A stretch of DNA of 64,000 bases from Panax quinquefolius (taxonomy: Eukaryota; Streptophyta; Magnoliopsida; Apiales; Araliaceae): positions 122,597,573 through 122,661,572 of the forward strand of contig CM035168.1 of the NCBI GenBank assembly GCA_020205615.1, written 5' to 3'. Positions 44,481 to 55,632 of this stretch are shown one piece after another. The notes under the pieces were generated by a model. It searched no databases, had not been told where the DNA came from, and saw only the letters and a list, made by a program, of their open reading frames with translations. The first letter of the stretch is position 1. Each line of letters starts with the position of its first letter. A program made the position numbers and the translations under genes.

Positions 44481-44990
44481 CAGTCCAGTGAGGAATGGTG
44501 ACTCAAAAGGATGTTCCAGAAAAGTCAAAGTCAGCGGTTCACGGAAGGCGTTTGTCGTCGTGGCCCAATCAAAATGCGAGGAACCGAACGAAGTTAGCAC
44601 GGGTTAGTTAATTATAAATTCTTGCGAAGTTTATACCTTACTAGATCTCGGATTCTACCCATTCTTTTATCTCTCTCTCTTACTTGCGCTCAACGTTTGA
44701 ACTTGACTACGGAGAAATTAAACTTTGACTATTATGGAGACTCCATTAGGAGAAACTTTCATTACATCCGTTGTTTAAAATCTTGCTTGATTCAAGTTGG
44801 CACTATCACATTACTGTTAACCTTATTTCTATAGAGATATTTGCTTTTGATGTGATTTTAAGGTTAACTACTCATCATGCCAAATTGATTGCTTTTGTAA
44901 GGTTGTTAGTTTTCATATTCCTAAGCAACTGTTATTTCAATTCAAGCAATCAAACCATTGTAGTCAAACATTTTCATATCAAGCCATGAA
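44481..44990 (+). pseudogene. pol: E6 protease
   Basis: Fragments LNLTTEKLNFDYYGD (44622-44834) and QVGTITLL, then ILLDSSWHYHITVNLISIEI in a second frame. The active-site DTG is replaced (GATCTCGGATTC near 44643). The GIDWL segment is deleted (ILRLTTHHAK). The domain is clearly more diverged than in E1-E5. Confidence 0.75.
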
Positions 44991-45240
44991 GTCATTCGTT
45001 TATTACGGATGTCAAGTTTTCTTAGTCCGTGTTATGGATTTGAATAAAGACACGTCGATTTGAATAATATTCTGTTGTTATTGATTTTTTCTGATGTATT
45101 TCTGAAGAATTTCTTGGCTTACTCCCAAAGATCGATATTAAATTTTGTATCGACTTTGAACCCGGTACAAAACTCATTTCTAAAATCTCATATCGAATGG
45201 CTCTATTGAACTCGTGGAGTTAAAAATTCAACTATAAATT
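44991..45240 (+). pseudogene. pol: E6 PR-RT linker and start of RT
   Basis: Degraded VMDLNKDTS (45027-45060) and the NPVQ/ISKISYRMA equivalents to about 45240, where similarity stops abruptly. No open frame. Confidence 0.65.
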
Positions 45241-45414
45241 TGGTACGAGCCTTTATCTGGTGACTACCTTTGTGGAATGCAAAAGCCGGACTCTCCGTAG
45301 GGGACACCATATTCGTCTTTATAGTAAAGCCGATAGGTGTCATTGTAACGTCTTATCCAAGGTTGGGATATAAGTCGCGATTGAGAACAACCTAAGTCGA
45401 TAATCGATATCGTA
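45241..45414. other. Unassigned segment within E6
   Basis: About 170 bases (GGTACGAGCC...GGTTGGGATAT...) that I cannot align to the LTR or to any part of the internal region of the other copies. No convincing frame. It may be filler DNA at a deletion junction or very decayed RT. Confidence 0.4.
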
Positions 45415-45660
45415 GCTTTACAAGCTTAGTTGGTTATTATCGGAGATTCGTTGAAGGATATTCTCGAATCGCTATTCCATTAACGCTTGGACTTCGTAGA
45501 GATACAAAATTCGAATGGAGCGAGGAATGTGGGAAGAGCTTGAAGAACTCGAGAGGAGACTTATTTTAAGACATGTTACGACCCATGCCATCCTGGAAAA
45601 GCGAGCGTGGTAGGCGGCGTGTTGAGTAGAAGATCATTATCTGAAGTACTGAGTGCGATA
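45415..45660 (+). pseudogene. pol: E6 RT thumb and RNase H end, joined by deletion
   Basis: 45420-45570 matches [19 protein letters not shown] and the following SFQELKR equivalent. It then jumps at about 45573 straight to HPGKASVV and VLSRRSL, the last residues of RNase H. The whole RNase H catalytic part (about 0.55 kb) is missing. Confidence 0.7.
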
Positions 45661-46243
45661 TTGTCAAAGACTCATTTCGATAATTTACAAATAATAGAGA
45701 TGGAGATGAAAACTCTAGGTACCAGCGTGATGATATCTGAGTATAATCGACTTTAATCGATAAAGTTAAAGTTATTCAACTATAACGGGGTGATGAATTT
45801 GAAGAAGGAGGTGCAAGAATTTGTTATTTCAAAAGCGAGAATCGGTGAGGTGAGAAAGCTCGAACCTTCGATTTATTAATCCATTTAAAATTCTCGATCG
45901 AATAGGGCTGTGGCCTATAGACTCATTTTTACCGCCAAGTATGGCGTGTTCATAGCGTTTTTCACGATCGATGTTACGTAAATATGTGGACTGACCGAAC
46001 CATGTCGTTGAGTTAGAACCAGGACGAGATAGCGAAGAATTAACGTCACGAGGAGGTACTGTCAAGATCTTGGATAGGAAAGAACATGTCCTATGTCTCG
46101 AGGTTATACCACAAGTTAAAGTTTTGTGGAGAAACCATCTTTATTGAGGAAATGACACGGGAGTTGGAAAGCGGAAATGAAAGCGAGGTATTCTCATCTT
46201 TTGAAAACACCAGTCGTCGTCAATTTCGAGGATGAAATTGCAT
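45661..46243 (+). pseudogene. pol: E6 linker, GPY/F and chromodomain-like tail
   Basis: The linker (EGGARICYFKSENR equivalent, to about 45845) is joined directly to the GPY/F module (RFINPFKILDRIG equivalent, 45867-45905), so zinc domain and integrase core are absent. The tail VLWRNH/KVLW equivalent is near 46105-46135 (KLKFCGET in another frame), ending GRQFRG before the purine tract. A second copy of this segment lies at 47564-48087. Confidence 0.7.
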
Positions 46244-46255
46244 AAGGAGGGAGGT
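46244..46255 (+). other. E6 polypurine tract
   Basis: AAGGAGGGAGGT directly before the 3' LTR start (TATAAGACCCC, normally TGTAAGACCCC). It is the only purine tract on the plus strand in this window. Confidence 0.8.
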
Positions 46256-47563
46256 TATAAGACCCCAAATTATTAATAAATGAAATTTATTTTCCTCTAT
46301 TTATTATTTTGAAATAGTAAGGGTTGATTTGATTAATGTGGATAGTTATGGGTAAAATCATGAAATATTTGAATAAGAAAGTTGTTATAAAATATTAATT
46401 ATTATTAGGAGAATATTCGTTTGGTCGTGGAATATTAAATGCTTGTCGGGGAATATTAAATATGACTTGCCTTGATCTTTTGTGGGCCCCATAATGTAAA
46501 GCGATTGGATGAAGAAAGCGACAAATATAAGTTGTTTATAAATAATTGGCGTAGTTATTCACAATTATCTTGTTGAAATACCCGGTGGTTAAAAACACAC
46601 TGTCTGGCGTTGTTGAGCGATAGCTTTGCGGTATTGCACCAATTATTGATTCTTACGTAAGAAGGCACTACTCGATAATTGTTACGATAATTCTTATTCG
46701 ATATTTTATTTTATTGATTTAATAATTCTTTGCGTTGATATTTTATATTGTTGTTGTTTGATAATTGTCATTACACGGTATTTTCCATTATCGGAGCAAT
46801 AATTCATATTATCTGAATAATATTATTAGATAACATTATTGACAATGTCTAGAAAGTTACATCTCAAGGAGAGGTTTGGTCATCTAATTGCTGGCGTAGA
46901 TAAGGAGAAATTCTTATTGGAAAGCCCCTCTCACAGGAGCGGCTGGTTATCGATAATGTGATTCTATAATTTTATTTGTGAATAATTAATTATTAATTTA
47001 TATGATGAGAAAATATTGATTTTATGAGGATATAGATGGAGAAAATTTTAATGTGACAATTGTTGAAAATTAATATTTTATTTTTTACGATAAAATAATT
47101 CATTTAAATATATTATTTTAATAATATATTAATGATAATATTTTTACAATGAATGTGGGATATATGAGTATATGATGAGGAGGAAGAGTATTTTTGTTGC
47201 AAAAGTTGTTTTAACACATATTTTTGTGTGTTGGTGGACCCATTTCTTGACCACAAATTGATTATAGCACGTAAAATCGAATAGTTTGTGGATTTGGTCA
47301 ATTTACATTTGGAATTTGGAAAAACTTTCTTCGTAAAGTTGTAGAGAATTGAATTTCCTATAAAAAGTCATGAGATTCGAATTTTCTGATAAAAGAGCTA
47401 TTTATTGTGAATTATTGAAGTTTTTGATAAGCTCGGGTGTAATTGATTTTGGAGTTTAAATTATTTTTGTTAGAAAAACGTTTTTTGTATTTTTTTGGAC
47501 ATCATTAACATGTGTGGCTGGTGTTTTTGACCAAAAGGTGGGCTAAGGAAAATTTGTATAAAT
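46256..47563 (+). repeat. E6 3' LTR, U3 part only
   Basis: Collinear with 40357-41675 of the 5' LTR. The ACGT palindrome is intact here (46650-46663). It ends before the TATA box, at a breakpoint in the short shared string AAATAATA, where E6 internal sequence resumes. Confidence 0.87.
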
Positions 47564-48087
47564 AATAGAGATGGAGATGAAAACTTTAGTTACTCACGTG
47601 ATGATATACGAGTATAATCGACTTTAATCGATAAAGTTAAAGTTGTTCAAGCTACACACCGGAGCTGATGAATTAGAAGAAGGAGGTGCAAGAAGTTGTT
47701 ATTTCAAAAGCGAGAATCGGTGAGGAGAAGAAAGCTCAAACCTTCGATTTATTAATCCATTTGAAATTCTCGATCGAATAGGGCGTGTGGCTATATAGAC
47801 TGCTTTTACCGCCAAGTATGACGCATATTCATAACGTCGACCTTTTTTTCGTATCGATGTTACGTAAATATGTGGGCGATTCGAACTACGCTCATTGAGT
47901 TTAGAACCGGACGAGATAGCAGAAGACTTAACGTTGAGTAGGTACTGTCAAGATCTTGGATAGGAAAGAACATGTCCCATGTACTAAGGTTATACCACAA
48001 GTTAAGGTTTTGTGGAGAAACCATCTATTATTGAGAAATGACACGGGAGTTGGAAGCGAAAATTGAAAGCGAGGTATTCTCATCTAT
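47564..48087 (+). repeat. Second copy of E6 3' internal segment
   Basis: Aligns with 45696-46200 (AGAGATGGAGATGAAAACT..., GAAGGAGGTGCAAGAA..., ending GCGAGGTATTCTCATC). It shares the integrase-core deletion with E6, so it derives from E6 or a sister copy. It lacks the purine tract and is followed by a minus LTR. Confidence 0.8.
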
Positions 48088-50886
48088 AGGTATACATCAC
48101 CCATTACGAATGGGGAATAGTTGTAGCGATCTTACGTGGGCCCCGATACGAAAAGTTGTGATACATGATGGCGAAACAACTACAACTTTATTATTATTGA
48201 TTGAAAGCTGTGAGTTTGAATACAAATATTATCTTGCCGCATTGAGACAATATCTATACTCAAATAAATCCTCATCACATTTATTGATACATTATTTTAC
48301 AAAAAATGGTGAGGACTACTAAACAATATCTCTCTAAAACCTTCATTCATTTACCCTACTTCTCTCTAAAACCTTCATTATTACTATTTCATTATATTCT
48401 CGCCTCACGAGAAGAAAAATGGAACAAAAAGGAAAAGGGTGAGCTCAACTAGCCCGGTAAAGAATATTATGACTAAGATAATATACAACAAATTATCGTT
48501 AGTCTTGACGGGGAAAAATCTAATAGAATACTGATAGATGACAAATTTTAAATCAATATTCGCATGTGAAATAATAATTCATTAGAAGAGTTAAGTAGAG
48601 AATGCAAACTACTATCTTACATGTATGAATTTAAAAGTTCATCGTCTATCTTTTATCCTGTAACATCAATCGATATACATACGGAATCAAATATTCATCT
48701 TTTACTTCTGAGGCAAAGATATTCATCGATTAAGTCGTATTCATAAACACTTTGTTCATCTTTGCACTTCTGACGAAAGATATTCTTGAAAATCATTCAT
48801 CTTTTACTCTGGCCGAAGATATTTCAATAATATCATCATTTAAAGGCGAGGATGATGAAAAATATTTTTAAAAAAAGCGAATCGGTGAAACAAAATGACG
48901 AGGATTAAGGATTAAGGATTAGTACTTTGTTTTATCCATGTCAAAAAATACCTCAAAAATAATCATAGTGGTGTAAAATTGAGAATGATCAAAACATGGA
49001 TACAATCAAAGCTAGTATCGAGAATAGATATTTTGGACAAAAAGAAGAAATTTTATTTTTTCGATTGAATAGTCTTGAGTATCGTGAATAGTCTTAGTAT
49101 CGTGAATAGTAACTCAGACACCAAAAGATAGAAATTTCCCAAAAAACATCTTCACAACTTGAATAGTGACGTGAATAGTACTCGTGAATAGTAACTTCGT
49201 GAATAGTAACTCGTGAATAGTAACTCGTGAATAGTAACTCATGAATAGTAACTCATGAATAGTAGACATGAAAAAGTTCCAAATTTGATAAAAAGTTTCA
49301 ACCAATATTTGACATAATGATATTGAAGAAATAATATCATTTGAGAAGAAAATAACATCACTTACCTCGAAAGATTAGTACTTATTTGGAATCTAGGATT
49401 ATAGTCTTGAAAGGAACTTTACACCGTCTAACAATACTCAAAGTATACTCAAAATACTCACAAGAATCGCTCGATAATATAGAGAGAAAACTTGAGTTTA
49501 CGGTGTGATTTTCAATTCTAACCTAAGCACCTATTTATAGGAAAATGCTTAGAACACACAAGCAGAAAATTTAATATAATATTATATATATATATATAAA
49601 ATTTCTCATCGCCCACCTTCCAAGATCTGAATTCAGCTCATTTAACCCACATGTTAGCCCACAAAAAAAAAAAAACGTTTTTCTTATTTTAAATATTTTA
49701 AACTTCCAAAAATCAATTATTTAGAACTTGAACTTCAATAATTCATAATAAATAGCCCTTTCATCAGAAAATTCGAATCTCGCTTGAGTTTTTATAGGAA
49801 ATTCAATTCTCTACAACTTTGCGAGAAGAAAGTTTTCCAAATTCAAAATAGAAATTGACAAGAAATCCACAAGCGGGAGATTTTACGAAATTTATAATCA
49901 AATTTGATCGATAAATGGGGTCCATGACATGTTTAACATGTTTTAAACATTTATTGCAACAAAAATACTCTTCCTCCTCGTATACTCATATATCCCACAT
50001 TCGTTGTAAAAATATCACCATTATTATATTATTAAAATATAATAATATATTTAAATGAATTATTTTATCGAGAAAAGATAAAATTTCAATTTTCAACAAT
50101 TGTCACATTAAAAATTTTCTCCATCTATATCCACATAAAATCAATATTTTTCTCATCATATGAATCAATAATTAATTATTCACAAATAATATTCTGAGAA
50201 TCTGATATTGTGACGAGGCGGGTTCAGGGAAGAGGGGCTTTCGATAAAATTTCTCTTCTTCTTGGTGGCGTGATTAGGTGACCAAACCTCTCTTTAGCGA
50301 GAACTTTCTAGACATTGCCAATAATGTTATCTAATAATATTATTAGGATAATATGAATTATTATTAGCCGATAATGAAAATCTTGTGTAATAATGATTAT
50401 TGAAACAAATGACAATATAAAATATCAATATGACAATTATTAAATCGATAAAATAAAATTGAGCGATAATTACTTGTAACCATTATTGAGTAGTGCCTTC
50501 TTACGTAAGAATCAATAATTGGTGCAATCTGGTAATCTTCTTGTGTTTTAACCACCAGAGTATTTTTAATAGTATACTTGAGTAACAACTTCTGTAGATT
50601 ATTTTTAAACAACTTATATTTGTCGTTTTCTTCATCGATCGCTTTTAGTTATGGGCCCCCACATGCATTTTGCTTGGCTTGGTAAATGCGAATATTCCAC
50701 AAACGATCTGAATATTCCACGACCAAACGAATATTCCCAAACAATGATGAATATTTTATAACCACTTGCTTATTTTGAAATATTTGCGTATTTTACCCTA
50801 ACTATCCACATTAATCAAATCAACCCTTACTATTTCAAAATAATAAATAGAAAATTAAATTTCATTAATAATAAGTTGGGGTCTTC
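48088..50886 (-). repeat. E7 3' LTR (minus)
   Basis: The outer end lacks the TGTGACGCCCC terminus and starts at ATAGGTATACATCACCC. A 45-base piece reading like plus-oriented U3 (GCGATCTTACGTGGGCCCC, about 48124-48150) is embedded near the end. Tandem array 49155-49265, TATA 49531-49540, ACGT palindrome about 50497-50510, variant GGGCCCCC near 50654. Confidence 0.88.
49531..49540 (-). promoter_or_regulatory. TATA box of E7 3' LTR
   Basis: CTATAAATAG (minus) in conserved context. Confidence 0.5.
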
Positions 50887-50901
50887 TGACCTCCCTCTTA
50901 T
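50887..50901 (-). other. E7 polypurine tract
   Basis: Reverse complement ATAAGAGGGAGGTCAG, one G shorter than in E2 and E5b. Confidence 0.75.
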
Positions 50902-51455
50902 GAAATTTCGTCCTCGAAATTGGCGTCACGTACACAGTGTTTGAAAAGGTGAGGATACCTCGCTTTCATTTTAGTTTCAATTCGGTCATTTCCTCTATAG
51001 CATGATTCCTCCACAAAACTTTAACTTGTGGTATGACCTTTCTTGGCGTGGGACATGCTCCTTCTATCCAAAATCTTGGCGGTACCTCCTCATCGTTAAG
51101 TCTTGGCTATCTAAATCCGGTTCTAACTCTATAGCGTGGTTCGGGTCTTTCACATATTTCTGAAATGCGGGATATGTGAAACACATTATGAACACGAGAC
51201 ATACTTGGAGGTATGCTTGTGAGTCTATAGGCTACATTTCCTACTCGGTCGAGAATTTGAAATGGACGATAAATCGTGGATTGAGCTTTCCTCTCTTCCC
51301 AAATCTTGTAACTCCCTTCCATGGAGCGACTTCATGACAATCATGATCCCCACACTAAATTCCCGTCCTTTCGATGAAGATCCGCATAACTCTTTTGTCG
51401 ATCTTGTCTTGGTTTGTATCGTTGTCGAATCATTTGGATCTTTTCGGTGAGTCAT
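50902..51455 (-). pseudogene. pol: E7 integrase C-terminus and chromodomain-like tail
   Basis: 51322-51107 contains the GPY/F end and bridge: FQILDRVGNVAYRL, MSRVHNVFHIS, then CERPEPRYRVRTG where a frameshift obscures YVRDPNHVIEVR. 51455-51225 holds the preceding helix (KTRSTKELCGSSSKGREFSV). The VLWRNH tail segment is near 51035-51005. Confidence 0.77.
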
Positions 51456-52230
51456 ACGTACTTAACTTCGGGTCCCAACAATGTTGCTTCACCCACCTCG
51501 TCCCAACATATTGGAAGCGACACTTTTCGTCCATATAATGCTTGAATGGAGCCACACTATACTTGCACGATAAGCTTTGTTGTTGTAGGAGAATTCCACT
51601 GATGGTAAATACTTATCCAAGCGCCCTTGAAGTCAGGACACGAGTCTTAATAGATCTTCAGAGTTTGAATAGTCCTCTCGATTGTCCGTCAGGTTTGAGG
51701 ATGGTATATAGCGAACTAAATCGTAAATCCGTGCCCATAGCTTTTTGCAAGCTAACCCAAAATCTTGAAGTGAATCTTGGGTCACGATCCGAAACTATGG
51801 ATCTGGGCATGCCATACTGACCTCACAATCTCATTCACGTACATACTAGCAAGGCGTTCGAGTGAATAAGTCTCCGTGTCGGCAAGAAATGAAGCGGACT
51901 TGGTTAATCTATCAACAATAACCCAAATAGCATTGATGCCTTGAAGAAACCGTAGGAAGACTAAATGTGAAATCCATGGTAATGTGTTCCCACTTCCATT
52001 TCGGAATCTCGAGTGGTTCTGACGGACCCTTAGGTACTAGATGCTCGCCTTTTACGTTGACAAGTTAAACACATTGAGATAAACTTTGCAATCTCTCTCT
52101 TCATATTGTTCCACCAAAATGTATGTCGAAGATCACGATACATTTTAGTACTTCGAGGATGGATTGCAAATGGTGTATTGTGTGCCTCCATCATAATCTT
52201 GTACTTCAAATCAGTCGTTAGGAACACAAA
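51456..52230 (-). pseudogene. pol: E7 integrase zinc-binding and core
   Basis: H2C2 in 52227-52030 ([38 protein letters not shown]). [10 protein letters not shown] codons near 51935-51900, DRDPRFTS near 51790-51765, and the QT..RTIERT region with an in-frame TGA near 51690. Each block is in a different frame from the next. Confidence 0.8.
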
Positions 52231-52920
52231 AGTCTAGAGTGGACTCGAAGTATTCCTTCTTCATCGATTCTCGCTTAGGAATAGCTCCTTCTTGTACTTT
52301 CTTCTTCATACGCATCGGCTCAAGATTCGGTGGCTTGAAGCGACCTTAACTTTTCTATTAAAGTTGGCTCTGTCGTATACTTGACATCATCGCACTTTTC
52401 GTTCTGCATATGATCTTCTACTCAATAGCGCGTCGGCTACCACGTTAAGCTTTTTCGGGATGGTATTGAATAGTGTGGTCGTAGTCTTTCAATAGCTCGA
52501 GCCAGCGTCATTTGCCGCGTGTTGAGTTCTTTTGAGTGAAGAAATATTTAAGGCTTTTATGGTGCGAATATATCTCCACTTTCTCCCCTATAGATAGTGC
52601 CTCCATATCTTTAGCAAAAGCTTATTGCTTTATGACTCTAGATCATGAGTAGGATAATTCCTCTCATACTCTTTAAGTTATCGCGAGGCATAGGCTATGA
52701 CTTTCCCACGTTGCATGAGAACACATCCTAACCCTTTGCACGAAGCATCATTTGTAGATAACAAATCCATCCGAACGGATGGTATTGTTAGAAACAGTCT
52801 TAGAAATAAGTCTCCTCTTAAGCTCTTGGAAACTCTTCTCGCATTCTTCGCTCCAAAAGCAATTTTGTATCCTTAGGAGTTATTTGAGTTAATGGAGTAG
52901 CGATTCGAGAAAACCCTTCC
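52231..52920 (-). pseudogene. pol: E7 RNase H and linker
   Basis: Collinear with E5 37561-38290. The EIYSHHK equivalent at about 52585-52565 has His where the catalytic Asp is expected (GCG-CAC replacing CAGAC). [12 protein letters not shown] near 52710-52665 and YNDAS near 52755 are frameshifted. Confidence 0.75.
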
Positions 52921-53680
52921 ACGAATCTCCGATAATAACCGGCTAAGCCCAAAAAAACTCGTACTTGATCATGCAAGCTTGGTTGCTCAACTTTGTATTG
53001 CTTGATCTTGGCGGATCAACGGATACTCCATGTTTTGACACCGCGTGCCCAAGGAATGCTACTTCCTCAAGCGAACTTCGCATTTCTTCAATTTGGCATA
53101 TAGTTTGTTTTCACGAAGCCTTTGGAGTACCGACTTCAAATGGTGCTCATGATCTTCACGACTTTTGGAATATATGAGGATGTCATCAATAAAAACAACA
53201 ACAAAATGATCAAATATTCCTTGAATACTCGGTTCATCATATCCATGAAAGCGCGAGGAGCATTAGTCGATCAGAAAGACATGACTAAGAATTCATAATG
53301 CCCGTCTCCAGAGTTAAAAAGCGGTCTTTGGAATATCCTCGATTCTAATCTTGATTTGATGATATCGAGCGAAGATCGATTTTGAAAAGAATTGTGCCCT
53401 TACTTGCAATTTGGTCAAACAAGTCATCAATACGAGGTAGAGGATACCTATTCTTGATGGTGACATGGTTCGATTCAGATAGTCGATACAAAGTCGCATA
53501 CTCCGTCTTTCTTCTTTCTGAATAAAGCAGGAGCACCCCGAGGAGATGTCTTGGGGCCGAATGAAAGCCGATGTCCAACAATTCTGTAGTTGGACCTTTA
53601 ACTCTGAAGTTCAATAGGAGCCATTCGATATGGGGTTTTAGAAATGGGCTTTGTACCGGGTTCAAGATCAATAAAGAATT
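52921..53680 (-). pseudogene. pol: E7 reverse transcriptase
   Basis: 53671-53345 starts with [20 protein letters not shown] and returns to frame at [24 protein letters not shown] (plus strand GTCATCAATAAA, about 53181-53192) is intact. Thumb blocks [14 protein letters not shown] and [11 protein letters not shown] equivalents lie at 53120-52920. Confidence 0.8.
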
Positions 53681-54240
53681 GACTTCACGTTACAGGGGTA
53701 GGCAAGGGAAGTTCTTGAAATCGTCGGAAAGTCGATAACAACAGGAATATTATTCAAATTTGGCGTGTCTTTATTCAAATCCATAACATGGGCTAAGAAA
53801 GCTTGACATCCAGTTTTTGATAAGCGAATAGCTTTATGATTAGATATAGCGGTGATTGATTTTAATGGTTTAGTTGCTTGAATTAAATACAACGGGTTGG
53901 TTAGGAATATGAAAACTAATGACCTTACGAAAACAATCAATTTTGGCATGATGAGTAGTTAACCAATCAATCCTAAAATCACATCAAAAGCAAGTATCTT
54001 TAAAGAGATAAGGTTGACGGTAAGGTGATGGTGCTGACTTGAATCAAACAAGATTTATAAGCGGTGGATGTGATGAAAGTTTCTCTAGCGGAGTTTCCAC
54101 GAGATAGGTCGAAAGTCTAATTTCTCGGTCGAGTTTAAGCGTTGAGCACATGCGGGAGAGATAAATGAATGGGTATGCACCGGTATCAAGTAAGGTATAA
54201 ACTTAGCAAGAATTTATAAATAGCTTACCGTGATCACCTC
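53681..54240 (-). pseudogene. pol: E7 protease and linker
   Basis: 53949-53668 gives the linker (IQATKPLKSITAISNHKAIR, then AFLAHVMDLNKDTPNLNNIP). LAFDVIL is near 54000-53975. The active-site region (about 54195-54170) reads CTTGATACCGGTGCATACCC, close to DTGA but frameshifted. Confidence 0.75.
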
Positions 54241-55444
54241 GTTTGGGTTCCTCGCATTTTGACCGGTCATAACAAGCTCTTCTTCCGGAATCGTTGACTT
54301 TGACTTTTACGGGATAGTCTTTTGAGTCAAATCCCCATTGAACTAGGTTTCGCTTCTTGTCTGATCTCGGCGATATGTCCTTCCTTTTCCACAATTATAG
54401 CATACCTTGAGCTGTTGTGGGCGGTTTGGTGATATGTCCCTCTTTCCCGCATTTATAGCATATAATGGGTGGTCGTTCTCCTCCCTTAGAACCGATTCTT
54501 TTTAAGACCTTTGTCGTCTTCACATGGTAGTTGTTAAATCTCCTCTTTTTAAAATCTCCTCGACTCGCTTCTTCTATTTTCATGGCCATGATTACCACGA
54601 GTGGTTACCATTTTGTCGTCTGTTTCTTTCTCATTTGGTTATCATTATTACATTGTTGCTTTATCTGCAGTGCGATCTGGTTATGGTCCTCGGTTGGTAG
54701 TACTCGTTATCTCGCTCTAATAATTGAGCCACATTTACAACATCTGAATAGAGAAAATTTATGAGAAATGAGATCTTGGCGTATCTTAGGGTTTCAAACC
54801 TCTAAGAAACATCCGCGTCATCGTTCCTCATTCTCCACCAAATGAGGTCTGAACACGGATAACTCTGCAAACTTTGCCTCGTCTTGAGAGACCTTGCGTC
54901 GTGTTGTTTTGCTCTAATCTAATAAACTCCACTTCCTTCATATAGCGAACACTTTCGGGAAAGTATTTGTCATTAAATAGTTCTGAAAGCGTCTCCCAAG
55001 ACATCTTTGAGTCTTAATTTGGATGGAGTGCGCTTACTGAGACTCCCACGATGGTCGCCTCGCCACGGAACATAAAGGTGGCGAATGGAACCTTCTGTTC
55101 CTCCGTGCATCCCAAGACATCGAATATCTTGGTAATTTGCTTGACCCGTGTTTCCGCCGTGATCGGATCGGCTTTCCCTTAAATTACGGTGGTCCTGACT
55201 CTTTGAGCGCTTGCTTGTTTGTGACAACGTGAATTGCTATCATTTCCTCTGTATTTTGAACACGAGTCTCCTAAATGCGATTTTGCATGAGCGCAAAAGC
55301 TTCTAAACATCCCTCGTTCATCATACGCTTTCGGTGGTGTTGTTCACGGGAGGAACATTGCCCGACTGTTGCACGTTCTCCTCGTTGGTGAGTCTGAGCG
55401 TCTCCACGGTCTCATTTCCATTGTTAATATTCTCGATTCGACAT
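54241..55444 (-). pseudogene. gag: E7 gag remnant
   Basis: Start codon at 55444-55442 (minus) in the MSNRE/MSTEN context. The nucleocapsid piece 54598-54395 has ERPPIICYKCGKEGHITK, with knuckle 1 broken at its last Cys. The capsid is visible only as scattered blocks (about 55227-54973, and KYFPESI/EVEFIRL near 54960-54910). Confidence 0.78.
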
Positions 55445-55599
55445 TCTCAAATCTTGTCATAAAACAAGGGTTAATTAAGAAATCAATATATCACATAATA
55501 TCCTTATATCTTGACCAACTAAAAAAATAAGCTTAGGTAGGACACACACTAGCGAAGGATTTACTCATCTCTCTCCCCTCTAGTTCTATTTCACGATCT

Positions 55600-55632
55600 C
55601 CATGGAGATCATATCCTAAGCTCGATACCAAT
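55600..55632 (-). other. E7 primer-binding site region
   Basis: Reverse complement ATTGGTATCGAGCTTAGGAT, i.e. the initiator-Met site with the CAG lost. The stem after it is a perfect palindrome here (GATCTCCATGGAGATC, about 55595-55610). Confidence 0.7.

Larger units (their letters stand above)
40357..47563 (+). mobile_element. E6: plus-strand Ty3/gypsy element with internal deletions
   Basis: A complete 5' LTR (2844 bp), gag, PR and short remnants of RT, RNase H and the integrase C-terminus, purine tract, and the first 1.3 kb of the 3' LTR. The internal region is only about 3.05 kb against about 4.8 kb in E2, E5b and E7, because RT, RNase H and the integrase core are mostly deleted. It is inserted in the capsid region of E5. 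Confidence 0.9.
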
